The position numbers were made by a program, and so were the translations under genes. From positions 1 through 64,000 of the forward strand of contig NW_020290047.1 in NCBI RefSeq assembly GCF_003144195.1: 64,000 nt of DNA. Reading direction: 5' to 3'. The stretch is from Ceraceosorus guamensis. Its lineage: Eukaryota; Basidiomycota; Exobasidiomycetes; Ceraceosorales; Ceraceosoraceae. Of this stretch, positions 24,479 through 36,200 are shown piece after piece; positions within the stretch are counted from its first letter, which is position 1, and every line of letters starts with the position of its first letter. The notes below the pieces were generated by a model. It had not been told where the DNA came from. It did not search any database and saw only the letters and a program-made list of their open reading frames with translations.

Positions 24479-27272
24479 CTAGGCGATCTTCCAATTGAGC
24501 CTCTCGCTCCATCCGGTCTGCAGCAGATTGGCGAGCTCGGCGACATCTTTGTCACCGCGGCCGGAGAGGGAAACGACGATATCGTCGTCCTTTCCAAACC
24601 TTTTGGCCAGGTCGAAAGCCTTGATGAGCGCATGAGAAGTTTCGAGAGCGGGCAGAATACCCTCCTGAGCGCGTCAAGTGGCCAGAGCAAGCAGTGCTTG
24701 ATCAGCGTCAGGTGACTTGGACGGGTATGGGAATCTGTTTCGTGCGGTGCGCTTCGCGAGTCGGCATGTGACACTTACGAGCTGAGCCAGCAATCTGAAA
24801 CCTTGAAGTGCCTCTTCGTCCGTTGCAGCGATGTATTCTGCCCTTCCAGAGTCCTTCAACCAGGCGTGCTCAGGTCCGACCTGAGAGGGTTGTGGGAGAG
24901 ATGTAGTATGAGCACCATGCAGCACCAATGCACGTCGCATCGGCAAACGAAATCACGTGAAAGCTGCTCGATCACTCACACCTGGATAATCGAGCCCGGC
25001 AGAAATAGAGTGCGTCTCTGTAATTTGACCATCGGGAGCTTGAAGAAGATAGGTGCGTACACCGTGCAGCACACCCGGCGTGCCCTTTGACAAGGTGGCC
25101 GAGTGCCTATTCGTTTCGATGCCTGGCAAAGGAGAAGGGAAGATGGTGCGAATATGTCAGGCATGGTACACTTGGGCCCAAGCAAGCAAAAGGCGTGCAG
25201 GCTCACCATCGCCGCCGGCCTCTACTCCAATGAGCCTGACTGTGGGGTCGTTGATGAAAGGGTGGAAAATGCCGATGGCATTGCTTCCACCTCCAACGCA
25301 AGCGATCACAGCGTCCGGCAACTTGTTTTTTTTCTCCTTCAATTGCTGCTTGACTTCTTTTCCGATGATGGATTGGAAGTCTCTGACCAAGCTAGGGAAC
25401 GGATGCGGTCCAATGGCTGATCCGACGAGATAATGCGTGTTGTGTAGATTGGTGACCCAGTCTCTATTCGCTTCATTGATCGCATCCTTCAACGTCTTGC
25501 TGCCGCTCTCCACAGCCACAACCTTGGCACCGAGCATCTTCATCCTAAACGCATTCAGACTTTGTCGCCTCACGTCTTCGGCTCCCATGTATACGACGCA
25601 TTCCATGCCGAAGCGGGCGCAGGCCGTGGCTGTAGCCACGCCGTGCTGCCCAGCCCCAGTCTCGGCGATGATTCTCGTCTTGCCCAACCTTCTCGCTACC
25701 AAAATTTGCCCCATCGCATTGTTGATCTTGTGACTTCCCGTGTGGTTGAGATCTTCTCGTTTGAGCCAGATTCGCGCACCTCCTGCAGCTTCGGTCATCC
25801 TCTCCGCAAGGTAAAGCTCTGAAGGTCTGCCAATGTACTCGTAGTGACTCTCAAATTCTTTCCAGAAGGATGGATCGTTGATGCAATCCAGGTACGCCTT
25901 TTCCAATTCGGCGTGAGCATCGAACAGAGCTTCCGGCACGTATTGTCCTCCGAATTTGCCGAACCGAGGTGGCCGAAGTTGTCCAGAAACGGGATCGACA
26001 GTTGGGTCTAAACCTGGCACCGGCGGTCTATCGCCATCCACAACCGCGTCCACTTTTGGAGGTTTGACTCCGTCAGGCTGATTGATCGCGTCCGAAATCT
26101 TGATCGGCTTTCTTTCATTTTGTCGCTTGATTCCTCCCTCTGCCTTGCCCGTGATCTCCTCGCAGTAGGCACGAGCTGCTGCTACACGCGCTTCCGTCGT
26201 AGCTGGCTGAGCATCTCGGAGCACAGCGACCAGCCTGGAACCAATGACGACTCCATCGGCGTGCTCGCCAACCTGCACGAAATGCTCTCTCGTCGCTACT
26301 CCAAAGCCGACCGCCAATGGAACATCGGTGATGCTGCGAATACGCTCCAGCATGGAAGGAAGACTCTCAGAGACTGTGTTGGACACGCCCGTTGTTCCCA
26401 TCTTGGAGACGACGTAGATGAAGGAATCGGCAAGCTTGGACAGGTGCTGAATGCGCTTGTCCGAGGTTGAAGGCGCAATGAGCGGCACGTATGAGAGACT
26501 TAAGAGCAGTCACGAAGCGTGAGTGGAGAGCAAAGTAACGTAATGTACCCATCGTGACCAAAGCACAGTCGCACAAAATCTGGCGACTCGGGAAGTGTAC
26601 CAGCCGCGAGACTCACCCATCTGCAGTGCAAAATCCTCTGAAGTCCTCCGCCTCTTCGGGAGGCAGATCGACCACGATGAAACCATTCGCGCCTGCCACT
26701 TTCGCATCTTGAACCGCCTTTTCTTCTCCATGTGCCAAGAGCGGGTTGTAGTATCCCATCAGTAAGACTGGCGCTTTAAGGCCTCTAGAACGAGCTTGTT
26801 CCACATAAGACAAGCAAGTCTTGTAGTCCACGCCTTGCTCGAGGGCGACCTGTTGGGGGGGGGGGGGGGGAATTGTCGGAAAGAGCCGAATATTGTGAGC
26901 GAGCCTGGAGCGACGTATTGCGCGGCTTACACACGCACCTCGTTGCTGCGTTGAATGGCAGGGCCATCTGCTTGAGGATCGGAGAAGGGGACTCCGAGCT
27001 CGATGATGTCCGCCCCACCAGCTTCCAGACCGAGCAGAACATCCACAGTGTCTTGCTTGGCTGGAAAACCCGCAGTGACAAACGAGACGAAAACTGCTTC
27101 GTTCTGAGGTCGCGTGGGAATGGAGCAGGGGCGGCGGTTGGTAAGCCTGTCAGCAAAGCGACCCAAGACTGGCGCTCACGCTTCATCACCGCCATCCGCA
27201 AGCTGCACTGCATCTTTCACCGCTCACCTTGGCTGCTTTGGCGGTAAACGTCGCCTTGATGGCGTCGGTCAT
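24479..27272 (-). CDS. TRP5: Bifunctional tryptophan synthase, alpha-beta fusion (7 exons)
   Basis: Converts indole-3-glycerol phosphate and serine to tryptophan. Exons 27272-27228, 27103-26939, 26849-26617, 26498-25207, 25122-24980, 24880-24779, 24664-24479; 721 residues, close to yeast Trp5 (707). The alpha part carries the acid pair Glu50 ([11 protein letters not shown]) and Asp61 (QADGP). The beta part starts near 320 ([20 protein letters not shown]); [12 protein letters not shown] places the PLP lysine at about 405. Further beta motifs are [53 protein letters not shown] and [11 protein letters not shown]. Intron 2 has a polypyrimidine tract of 16 consecutive C. Its 3' end faces the F-box gene, 150 bases away. 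It is divergently transcribed from HIS5. Confidence 0.97.
26855..26870. repeat. Homopolymer tract, 16 G on plus strand
   Basis: Pure run of 16 G (16 C on the sense strand of TRP5), lying just before the AACAG acceptor of TRP5 intron 2, where it acts as the polypyrimidine tract. Confidence 0.9.
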
Positions 27273-27510
27273 GGTGCTAGTGCTGATCTGACCCAAGGCA
27301 GGTCTTTCAGGGTGATCAAGCTACGGGGAGGATGTGGAGTGACGACGTGAGAGGCGTCAATGGCTTTTCGCTCCTCGCGTGATGCCTGCTCAGAGATGGT
27401 AGTGGGTGTTGCAAATTTGCCTGAGAATCCGTCAATGATGCTTGCTGATGGAAGAAGCGGCGATGACGAGAGAAGTCTGGTTGGTGACTTGGAACATGCA
27501 GTACCGCCGC

Positions 27511-27514
<4 letters not shown>

Positions 27515-27547
<33 letters not shown>
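27515..27547. repeat. (CTG)11 trinucleotide repeat
   Basis: Eleven pure CTG units on the plus strand (CAG on the TRP5 sense strand), in the probable TRP5 5' leader. The open glutamine-rich frame it creates is not considered a gene. Confidence 0.9.
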
Positions 27548-27548
<1 letters not shown>

Positions 27549-27627
27549 ACGCATGCCTGCTCCTCGGTGACTCGTCTTGCCTTCTCTTCGGGCCCGCGCG
27601 GTTGAGCCTCATGCAGGTGGGGAAGAT

Positions 27628-27635
27628 TTATATAA
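27628..27635 (-). promoter_or_regulatory. Possible TATA box, TRP5
   Basis: Palindromic TTATATAA about 355 bases upstream of the TRP5 ATG. It fits TRP5 better than HIS5 by distance, but orientation cannot be decided from the sequence. Confidence 0.35.
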
Positions 27636-27969
27636 GCTCATCGCGCATCAGGTGGCCGAATCTTTCACGTGATCATTTCTTCCTGCACGGCGATAACGCG
27701 GGCTGCTCGTGACTGCCAAATTGATTCATGCAGCCGCTGGCTTCCTTCCTGGATCGTGGCTGCTGCTGCTGCTGCTGGTCGAAAGTGACTCGATTCATGG
27801 TGAATATGATTCAGGATTGTGATTGTGCATCGAGGTCGATCATCCATGCGTGCAGTAGGGACCGGGCATTCCATCATCGTCCACTACCATCCGCCAGCTT
27901 GTCTACTGCAACAGCCTAACACACCTCCTCGACAATCATTCAGACACCGCTTTATTCCCTTTGCCCATC

Positions 27970-29548
27970 ATGTCACCGTCCGCCGCGCCCTCCAGTGCGG
28001 GACCCGCAAAGGAAGGCTTGGTACCAGGCCTGAGCAACTCTCAAATCGCCGCGGTCTCTTCGCTCAAGCCTGCCCACTTTGACCTTTCCAGAGTGATCCG
28101 GCCCAACATTCTGAGTCTGGCGCCATACAGGTGCGCAAGGGACGACTATCAAGATGGCATACTGTTGGATGCCAACGAGAACTCTCTGGGTCACTCTTTA
28201 CCTCAAGGAAGCTCTTTTCCCGCTTTTCAAGCAAGTCACGACAATGCGGGTGCGAACGGGGCCACCAGCGTGTCGGTGCCTGGAAGTGGCACTTTGCCCA
28301 AGGACGATCCGCTGCAACTTCACCGATACCCAGATCCCAGTCTTTACGACATCAAGCCCACCCTCGCTTCCCTCCGTCAGCTTCCAGATGAAAGCTACGT
28401 GATGCTCGGCGTCGGCTCAGACGAGGTGCTGGATCTTCTGCAAAGAGTCGCTGCTAAACCTGGTCAGGACGCCATCTTGATATGCCCACCAACCTACGGC
28501 ATGTATAGTGTGTGCGCTGCGGTGAATGACCTGGATGTCATCAAGGTTCCTCTGAATGTCGAGGGCGGCAAATTCAGTCTAGATGTGGACAATGTGAGTT
28601 CGCGTGGCCCGGCTTGCTTAGCACAGCACACGTGCAGTACATCCGACGACTTAATTTGGTACGGTCTTCTCCTCTTGCGCCCGCTTTCGCGCCTTGCCCG
28701 CAGATCCTGTCCACCCTGTCCGCCTCACCGCAGATCAAGTTGATCTTCCTTTGCTCGCCCGGAAATCCGACTGGCACGCTTCTCTCCCTGGACTCCATCC
28801 GACGCATCCTCGATTATCAAGACTGGAACGGCTTGGTGGTCGTTGACGAAGCATACATTGACTTTGCAGAGGAGGAGCTGAGGTCGGGCAGGAGGTCGGT
28901 GGACGCTTCGGCCGTGTCTCTGTTGAAAGAATACAAGAATCTGGTAGTGACGCAAACTCTGAGCAAGGCTTTTGGTCTTGCTGCCATTCGGTGAGTAGTC
29001 GGCATGCTTGCCATAGCAGCTCGTGCACCGTGAAGTGACATCGGATCGCGGTGCGTCGAGGGTCTCTGACGCCCTGGGCATATCCGCTCCTCGCTCTTGC
29101 CAGGCTGGGCATCTGTTACTCTTCTCCAGCCCTCATACAAATCCTCAACAACACCAAAGCACCCTACAACATTTCCGCACCCACAGCGCACCTAGCATCC
29201 TTGGCTCTCTCCGAAGCTGGTCTGACTCAAATGCGCTCCACCGTTCGTCAACTGCTTTCCAACCGAGATGCTCTCATTTCCTCTTTGCAGAGCATCCCCA
29301 GCGTTGGCCAGATACTGGGAGCCAACGAGGCAAACTTTGTGCTGGTGCAGATTTTGGACCAGCAAGGTGGCAAGCCGGACAGCAAGAGAGCAGGAATGGT
29401 TTACAAGATCATGGCAGAGCAAAAGGGCCTCGTGGTCAGGAACAGGAGCTCAGAGTTGGGCTGCGAAGGTTGCCTTAGGATCACGGTGGGAACTGAACAG
29501 GAAAACGAGAGGTGCATTCAACTCATGAAGGAGTTGCTTTCATCTTGA
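27970..29548 (+). CDS. HIS5: Histidinol-phosphate aminotransferase (3 exons)
   Basis: PLP enzyme of histidine biosynthesis, transferring an amino group to imidazole-acetol phosphate. Exons 27970-28593, 28704-28990, 29104-29548; 451 residues. N-terminal RPNILSLAPYRCARDDY and LLDANENSLG are family hallmarks. They are followed by RYPDPSL, VMLGVGSDEVLDLL and CPPTYGMYS. Exon 2 has CSPGNPTG, VVVDEAYIDFA and TQTLSKAFGLAAIR with the PLP lysine near 296. Exon 3 has LGICYSSPALIQILN and LRITVGTEQEN. It is longer than the yeast enzyme (about 385) mainly through a Ser/Gly-rich insert of about 30 residues after LLDANENSLG. The frame opens at a TTG (27961), but the ATG at 27970 is the natural start. Confidence 0.96.
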
Positions 29549-29794
29549 TGTCTTTCTTACTCCCTCAGTTGTAATAGAATGTTGGTGCAATCTCAAGGGT
29601 GCGGGACAAGAGTCAGTGGTGCAGATTGGGACCGCTCTGGGAGCACTTGCACGGAGACCACCAGCGCCAACCAAAGTGATGATATCGCGAAATATTTGGA
29701 AGTGTAACAGTGATGCTTGGTATCGTGTGCACATTCTCTTTGCCAACGAGAGGCGCGCACGCTCGGGTCCCTTTACTGCTTTCGTGAGGGTGAC

Positions 29795-31783
29795 TCAAGG
29801 GTCGGCCTGGCTGCCCAGAAGCTGCGCACGCTGCTCACGCTGCTCATGAAGCAAGCGCGCACGTTCCGCCTCCTTTTGTCTTTGTCGACGAACTGGACTA
29901 GGTGTGTTTTCGTCGATTTGTCGCACGTCGCCTCGTCGTGAGGGTGAGGCATAGGGAGAATAGCGACGATTGCGATTGCCGCTACGAGGTGGCGTCTTGG
30001 GCAGTGCGCGGCGTGGAGATGCCGAGAGGCTCGCGGGAGAAAGACTCGTCGAGTTGGAACGGGACCTGCGCAAGGAGTGGCTCGTCTCAGCGGTGTCGAT
30101 AGTATCCAGAGTGTCGACGGTGTCCCCCACGTCCGTCACGCTGCGCGTGCTGATGCTAGTCGTAGTAGTATCGATGGTCGGACCAGTCAGATGTGCCGAG
30201 TTCTCCAATTCGGCTTCGGCGCTTGCAACAAAAGTGTCGTGTCGACGAGGCATGATATCCGAACTGCGACCCGAAGCCGGCTCGGGGTCTGGCGTATCTG
30301 AGCGCGAGCTGCTACCTCCAGCAGACTCGTCGAGGTCTCCGAAAGGGGAGCGGCTGATGCTACGTGGTCGTGAGGGCAAGGGAGACGAGGGCTGCAAGGG
30401 AGATCTTGCTCCTCTTGCTACTCTTGCTCTACGTCCGGACGCAAGCACCGGAGTGCTCGATGTTGGAGCGCTCGCAGTGCTACTGGAAAGAGCTGACCGA
30501 GGCGAACCTCCATGGGCGGGCCTCAACACCCCAACTCTAGAGCAGTCCAACAAGGCAAAAGCGCGCATGCTTCCTGACCGGGATGAAGAGCTGCTTCGTT
30601 GTGCTGGTATTGAGCGCTCCTGAGTTGCCCGGCTCCCGGCTGGACTGCTGCTGGTGATAGCAGCTATGCCGTACGTATGAGCTCGCCTAAGCGAAGCTCT
30701 CAAGAGCGTGTTTGGAGGAGCCCTCGAGGACGCAAGGCTGCCATCTGAATTAAGTCCTTCTCCCAAACGTCGGCTCGCCCGTGAGTCCGTCCGCAGAGAT
30801 GGCGGAGACTGCGATGGCGTGGCAGCGTCCGATTGCATCAGCGGAAAGGTCTCGCATCGATCGCGCAGGCTGAAAGTGGATGACTGCGTACACGCCGCAC
30901 TCACGCTATTGCGCCTCGAGATTGCCAAGGCATCTTCTTGAGCTGCACCGACATTGAGCTCGGGTTCTCCTCTTAGCCTCCGGAGTGAGTGACCTCTCGC
31001 GTCGGCGATCCACAATGGGATTTCAGCCAATGGTATGCGTCCCGACACCGCCTCTGAACCTGGGTGTACAGGATCCCCTGCAGAGCCCCCAGTAGCTAGG
31101 CCACTTTGGGCAGCACGCGAGCTGGCCCTTTGAGTCTCCCCTTCTCGAGAAGAGTCCGGTAAGGGGGGATGTACTTGGCGTGAAGCTCTGCGATTTTGCC
31201 TCGGTGCGTTTCTTGGAGCATCTCGAGCCCGCATCGAGAGAGCCGAGCTTGAGGATTGAGCCTGAGAGGAGCGAGTCTGAAGCATGGAGCCAAGGTTCTC
31301 ACACTGGAACGCGGGGCTCGGTGTATTCAACTTGGAAGTCGTAAGATTGTCTACGGCGGAGGGAGTAGACCGAGATTTTGCGGGGACGACTTGGCTCGGG
31401 CCTGCGATACTTGAAGGGGCGCAAGGCTCGGTCTGTGGTCGCGAAATCCCACGCTGCGCGACTTGAAGAGCTCCGAGCAGTCCTAGAGCAGACGGGTTCC
31501 CAGCTTGAAAGCGAATTCGAGAAAAAGGTCGGAGGTGGGCGTGAGGTGCTACGTCCGCCTCAGAAGGATTTGCGGGTACCATATGGCCGGGCCTCAGCAG
31601 GCTCGGAGCTAGCGGTTGAGGCGCAGTAGGCGCCATGCTTGGCTGACTGCTATCATACTGCGCTCCGTCGTCGTGCTGATCGTTCCTGCTTGAGTCGATA
31701 GTGCCCTCTGTTCTAGTGGGGGGCACGCGTGCGCCATCGCGGCGAGAGCGCTCAGAGGCGCGCATTACTTGACGCCCTGGCAT
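29795..31783 (-). CDS. Disordered Ser/Arg/Pro-rich protein of unknown function
   Basis: A 662-codon uninterrupted frame from an ATG at 31783. No domain is recognised. The sequence is dominated by Ser, Ala, Arg and Pro and is predicted by eye to be disordered. There are many Ser-Pro and Thr-Pro sites, which could be kinase targets, and a Thr/Asp-rich segment (TVDTLDTIDTAETS). The C terminus has RRYSPYASPSRRGDVRQ, then IDENTPSPVRRQRQ, and ends in a basic helix (KEAERARLLHEQREQRAQLL). The composition matches the disordered arms of neighbouring real proteins, and the plus-strand frames here look like shadows. The frame opens from a TTG at 31816. A spliced 5' exon is possible but I could not support one. 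Confidence 0.6.
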   Translation of the reverse strand: MPGRQVMRASERSRRDGARVPPTRTEGTIDSSRNDQHDDGAQYDSSQPSMAPTAPQPLAPSLLRPGHMVPANPSEADVAPHAHLRPFSRIRFQAGNPSALGLLGALQVAQRGISRPQTEPCAPSSIAGPSQVVPAKSRSTPSAVDNLTTSKLNTPSPAFQCENLGSMLQTRSSQAQSSSSALSMRARDAPRNAPRQNRRASRQVHPPLPDSSREGETQRASSRAAQSGLATGGSAGDPVHPGSEAVSGRIPLAEIPLWIADARGHSLRRLRGEPELNVGAAQEDALAISRRNSVSAACTQSSTFSLRDRCETFPLMQSDAATPSQSPPSLRTDSRASRRLGEGLNSDGSLASSRAPPNTLLRASLRRAHTYGIAAITSSSPAGSRATQERSIPAQRSSSSSRSGSMRAFALLDCSRVGVLRPAHGGSPRSALSSSTASAPTSSTPVLASGRRARVARGARSPLQPSSPLPSRPRSISRSPFGDLDESAGGSSSRSDTPDPEPASGRSSDIMPRRHDTFVASAEAELENSAHLTGPTIDTTTTSISTRSVTDVGDTVDTLDTIDTAETSHSLRRSRSNSTSLSPASLSASPRRALPKTPPRSGNRNRRYSPYASPSRRGDVRQIDENTPSPVRRQRQKEAERARLLHEQREQRAQLLGSQADP

Positions 31784-33240
31784 CGATAATTGTACCCTCG
31801 TGGCTAGGTGTGCCAACCAGAGCTCGAACTTCTCTGATGCGAGGCAAAAGGACCGATGGCGATGGCTGCAACTTCGTCCTCGACGTGATTGATGAGCGTC
31901 TGGTCAGCTCGCTCGCAGAGCGCGAGACGATAGCTGTGGCGAAGTCTTGAGCTGCAGAGCCAACGAAGCTGCCTGATGAGACCTTGCAGTGATGCTAACA
32001 AGCGTGGATGCCCAAGAGCATCGACGCCTGTCACACATAGCTGGGCGGCTTGAGCCTTGAAGATGTCGATGGTGCTCTCTGGCTGGTGTTGCACTCTTGA
32101 CTCTCGGCGCCCCGTCTGACTATTACTCACACTCGAGACTACTGACTTTTGATTCGCGCGAGACGCGTCGCGCAAGTTGACAAATTACCGCGTAGGCACG
32201 GCTCGCCCGCGCGACGCACGCGGTGCTTGGCTCTTGAATTGGAGAGATCGAGGATTACGGGCCGAGTAAGACCGACCAAGATGTGGCTGTGTGATCACAC
32301 GTGAGTCGCGTACCGGGACAGTCCCTGCATGCATGGCTTGAGTGTTTGAGTATGGGCTTTGATTCATGATTTCCTGTGGGTTTTGCCCCCGCGCAAGTCA
32401 AAGTGATGCGCGCCGGCCAATGCTACGCGGTGGATGCAAGCAGCTGCTGCGATGCTGATGAGATTGTGTGACTTTGACTTGCAAGCTTGTGCATGGGCAT
32501 GGATGGGCGTGCATGTGTGATGTGATGTGTGGCATATCGTGCATGACACGCGCCGCGTACGCACGCACGCCCGCCCGCTTCTGGCCGATCACGCTGTGCC
32601 CCGGCTAATCGGTGCATTTATTTGGATGCTTGCTTGCAGCACGGACGTCACCCTTCGTTCGGCGCGCTTGCAGCAGGGTCGATCGAGCTTGGCAAAGCGC
32701 AGCAGCGCTCGCTAGATGTGGATGCGTGCAGTCGTGAGTCACGAGTCGATGATTCCGCCAAATTACGAGTGGTGAGTACTCTCGACTCTATCCACACCAC
32801 ACGCGCCATCTTGCCTACCGCAGAGTACATCATCCACCACACATCAAGCCCGCTCCATGACAGCATAGCCGCGTCAGCCGAGCGCCAAGAGCAGCGCGAC
32901 CGCACCGGGATTGATCTTCGACTCCCTTCACGATTGCGGCCCCATTTACGATTGCAGCTGCAAACTACCGCCTCAGCTGAACCTCAGTCAGCCCGCGCAT
33001 CCTGTCCGCGTGCTCCCATATCCGCACTCGTGATTGTCTAATCGGCACACGCACATCCTCTTGGCGCAGCGGTCAAACGAAGTCGGAAGAAAGCAGTCGA
33101 GTCGACAGGCACAAGGTGAGGGCTTCGAGAGATCCATGGTAAGGGCTCAATGACCTGCGACATCAATCAGGCATCGGTGCAGCCACAATCACGAATACTC
33201 GACTGACTCGCATGTATTCACTCGGTCCCGCTCAGTGTAA
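31784..33240. other. Divergent intergenic region, 1.46 kb
   Basis: Promoters of the disordered-protein gene (minus) and the UIM-like gene (plus). An open frame 31804-32175 (minus) starts with TTG, has no internal Met and is not called. Clusters of TGAGTCACGAGTC words lie near 32100-32150 and 32735-32755. Confidence 0.5.
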
Positions 33241-36200
33241 ATGAAGATGAGCCAACAACCACAACGAGGCCCGCCAACTTCCAACCCGCTGATGTGGGGG
33301 CTGCATCACGCCGGCGAGCAATCTCGGCAACAAAGAGCTTCCATAAGCAGCGCTACCACCAGCTCCTCATCCGATATGTGGCTGGATCAACCAGTAGCGA
33401 CAGGCTCTTCTACAAAGGTGGACGACAGGCTCAGTGCAAGTGATAGGCAAGGATCGAGCTCTTCTCTGCTTGCCAAGCCGCAGGAGGCTGACCGATTCGG
33501 ACGAGACTCGCGCAGCAGATCTCCCACGCCTGCTTACAGCAGCAGCAGCGATGTCAACGCGCGCCCAGGAGCACAGCCTCACGCCGGCCATCACCCCTCT
33601 GCAACAGGATCTTGGACGCAATTCAACTTTCAACCGCAGCACGCCTCGAGCTCAGGCGCACCCGATCGTCAATACCCACACGGCCACGTAGGATCAAGCT
33701 ATGCAGGGCATGCATTGCCTCAACCAAATCCTCACTCGGCCTCCAACTCCCCCACCACCATGATGTACCCGCCAGCTAGGTCACCTTCCGTAGCATCGAT
33801 CACAAGCCCACACAACCTACCATCTCAGCCGATTGCTCCCCAACCGAGGTCGCATTCTTTTCGAGGCCCCGCGATGCCAAATCCAAGCGCGTGGACACCA
33901 GGAACACCCTCCCCTCAAGTGAACGTTTCGCATGCCGCATCACCACCTCCAGGACAAGCTTGGCATCCTTTCGCGGGGGCCACGACATATCCATACCAAT
34001 CCATCGGTGCGCAAGGGCCGTATTCACCTCCTTCGACACATACTGCACCACAGCAGCATGGCTCATTCAGGCCAGACGTGCTACCGAGCGTAGCACCAAT
34101 GGCAAGCGCAGGCCCACTTGTTTCGCGTCCTACGACAGCACAGTCATCCCTGGTCCATCAGCAGTCTAGACAGCCTGGACTAGTTTCTGATTGGCAGAGC
34201 GAGCATCGCGCAGGAAGGAGTCAGAGCGGACAAGCGGCAGATCACGACACGACGACTTGCGAAGGCTGTCAAGCCGATCTTCGAGCCGCTCTCGAAGCGT
34301 CGCGTCTTTCCGCAGAAGCAGACACCAGAAGACGAGCAGCGGGTCCTGCGCAGCATGAAAGGCTATCGTCCGAAGAGATGGCACAGATCAATGCGATGGA
34401 GCTGAGTGCGGCTGAGGAACGCGCGAAAGCTGAGGCCGACGAAGCCGCTCTACTGCAAGCCGTGATGGAGGCCAGTCTGAGGGACGAGGAAGAGGCGATC
34501 AGGTCGAGAAGGGTCAGGCAAGAACAGCAAGCTCGAGTAGCCCTCACGCTGCAGCAAAGTCGTGACGATGAAGCTGAAAGAGCTCGATTGAGAGCTGAGG
34601 CGGACAAAGAATTGTTGGACAGAAGCAAGAGAGAGGCGAATGAGGAAAGAGAGAGGAGGGCTAGAGAAGAAGCGGATGCGAGAGATATAGAGGAGAGCGT
34701 TTTGAGACAGAGCAGAATAGATATGGAGCAGGAGTGGAGTAGAAGAGATGAAGAAGAACGAGCTTTGACTAATTTTCTAAGTCAAGGTGGGCAGCCGGGC
34801 GATGCCGCGTACTGGAGACATTTGCACCAAGATCAAGCCTATCAGCTGGCAGTCACCATGCGACAAGAACCGAACACATCTACGTCGACAGCCGCGCCGC
34901 CGCTACCTCCGCTACCCTCGGGCGCTAGTGCTTCGAGGCATCCATCGATGGCAGATGCGGGTGCGAATAGGAGACCTCTGCCACAGATTCCGCCTGTCAT
35001 GGGACCGTCGGCAGGTGGCTCGACCAGCAATGCTCTTGAGGACGCCACTCCAGACGCCGCTCACCGTCAAGCCCTTGGGGACCAGGATGAAGGGTCAAGG
35101 GACGCGTTGTACGACGGCACTAACGGTGACCCCTTCGCCGATGACGCGGAAGCGCCACCGATGTATGACGAGGTGGGAAACGATCGCCCTCCAAATGCAC
35201 CAGATTCGGCGCCCTCACACATCCGCTTCGAGACACACCCTGCCCTGCTTGCTGCTGCTGCCGCTGCTCGCCCATCCAACGAATCTGCGGATGTCCACCA
35301 CCACTGGCCCAACGAGAAGCAATCCTTGCATTCTCATCACGGCAGTCCAGCGGCGCAATCTAGCGCTGCTAGCCTATACGATCGGGATTCAGCTCAAGTT
35401 TCCAGCGCCAGTGTGCGACCTGCAGCTTTGACACCTGCCCTCTCCTCGCCGTCTTCAGCCACCGTAGCAGCAAGTCGGCCAGTCGAGATCGGCAGTTTCG
35501 ACGAGGCGATTCAGGAGGAGGACGACGCAGAATTTTCCCCCAACCCTCTCTTGAGTGTGCTGCACCAACATAGAAGGTCTGTCAGCAGCGCAGCATCGAC
35601 GCGGTCGAGAACAGCACATAATCGCAGCGGTTCTGCGGGATCGTCCAGTCTCCAAACCCCGGCTTTTCGCCCGTCCAAGTCGAGCAGCAGCTCTGCGTTT
35701 ACTCTGACTGCTGTGGAGCGTGGTGGACAAGTGCACAGTCGTCCTCGCGCATCTAGCAATCAGAGCGCATCTTCCTCTAACTCCAACTTTATGAAGGATG
35801 GGCGCTCGGATCGAGCGCGTCAAATGAGCAATGCGAGCACGATGACGCACGACGCGACCATTGATTCGCATCAGACCTCAACTTCGCACGCACCGTCAGC
35901 TTCCACGTCAGCCACGAGCGTAGACGAAGCTGCCGCACGGCAGACGCCAAATCGGGGCGACTTTTCACAGACGACCATGGCAGGCACGGACTGGGGCTAT
36001 GCTTTGGAACCTTTTGCGCCAGAGCTTTATGCGTCACCTGCAAATGAGAGCGCAGCGGAAGGAAAAGGCCGCTTTCCCAACACGGTGCAGCTCTCGATGG
36101 CTCCAGCCGACGGATCCGGCTTGAGGGAAGGTAGCCACCGATCCAGCTTCTTCACCATCCGAGCGCCGAGCTGGAAGGGTCTGTTGCGAGCTATGGCATG

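Larger units (their letters stand above)
27273..27969. promoter_or_regulatory. Shared divergent promoter region of TRP5 and HIS5
   Basis: 697 bases between the two ATGs. It holds TTATATAA (27628-27635), a (CTG)11 repeat, and TGACTC at 27568-27573 and 27786-27791. TGACTC is the core of the Gcn4/bZIP general-control site, but the same word is frequent elsewhere in this window, so the regulatory reading is only a suggestion. Confidence 0.5.

Noticed and set aside
27269-27550. Glutamine-rich minus-strand frame
   Set aside because: Created by the (CTG)11 repeat in the TRP5 leader; it overlaps the TRP5 start and has no independent support.
29970-30623. 217-codon plus-strand frame
   Set aside because: It lies opposite the disordered protein gene (29795-31783) and mirrors its Ser/Arg-rich codons. 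No domain.
31804-32175. Possible upstream exon of the disordered protein gene
   Set aside because: Starts with TTG, has no internal Met, and no convincing donor and acceptor pair joins it to the ATG-initiated frame.
34787-35431. 214-codon frame on plus strand
   Set aside because: Out-of-frame shadow of the 1274-residue gene.
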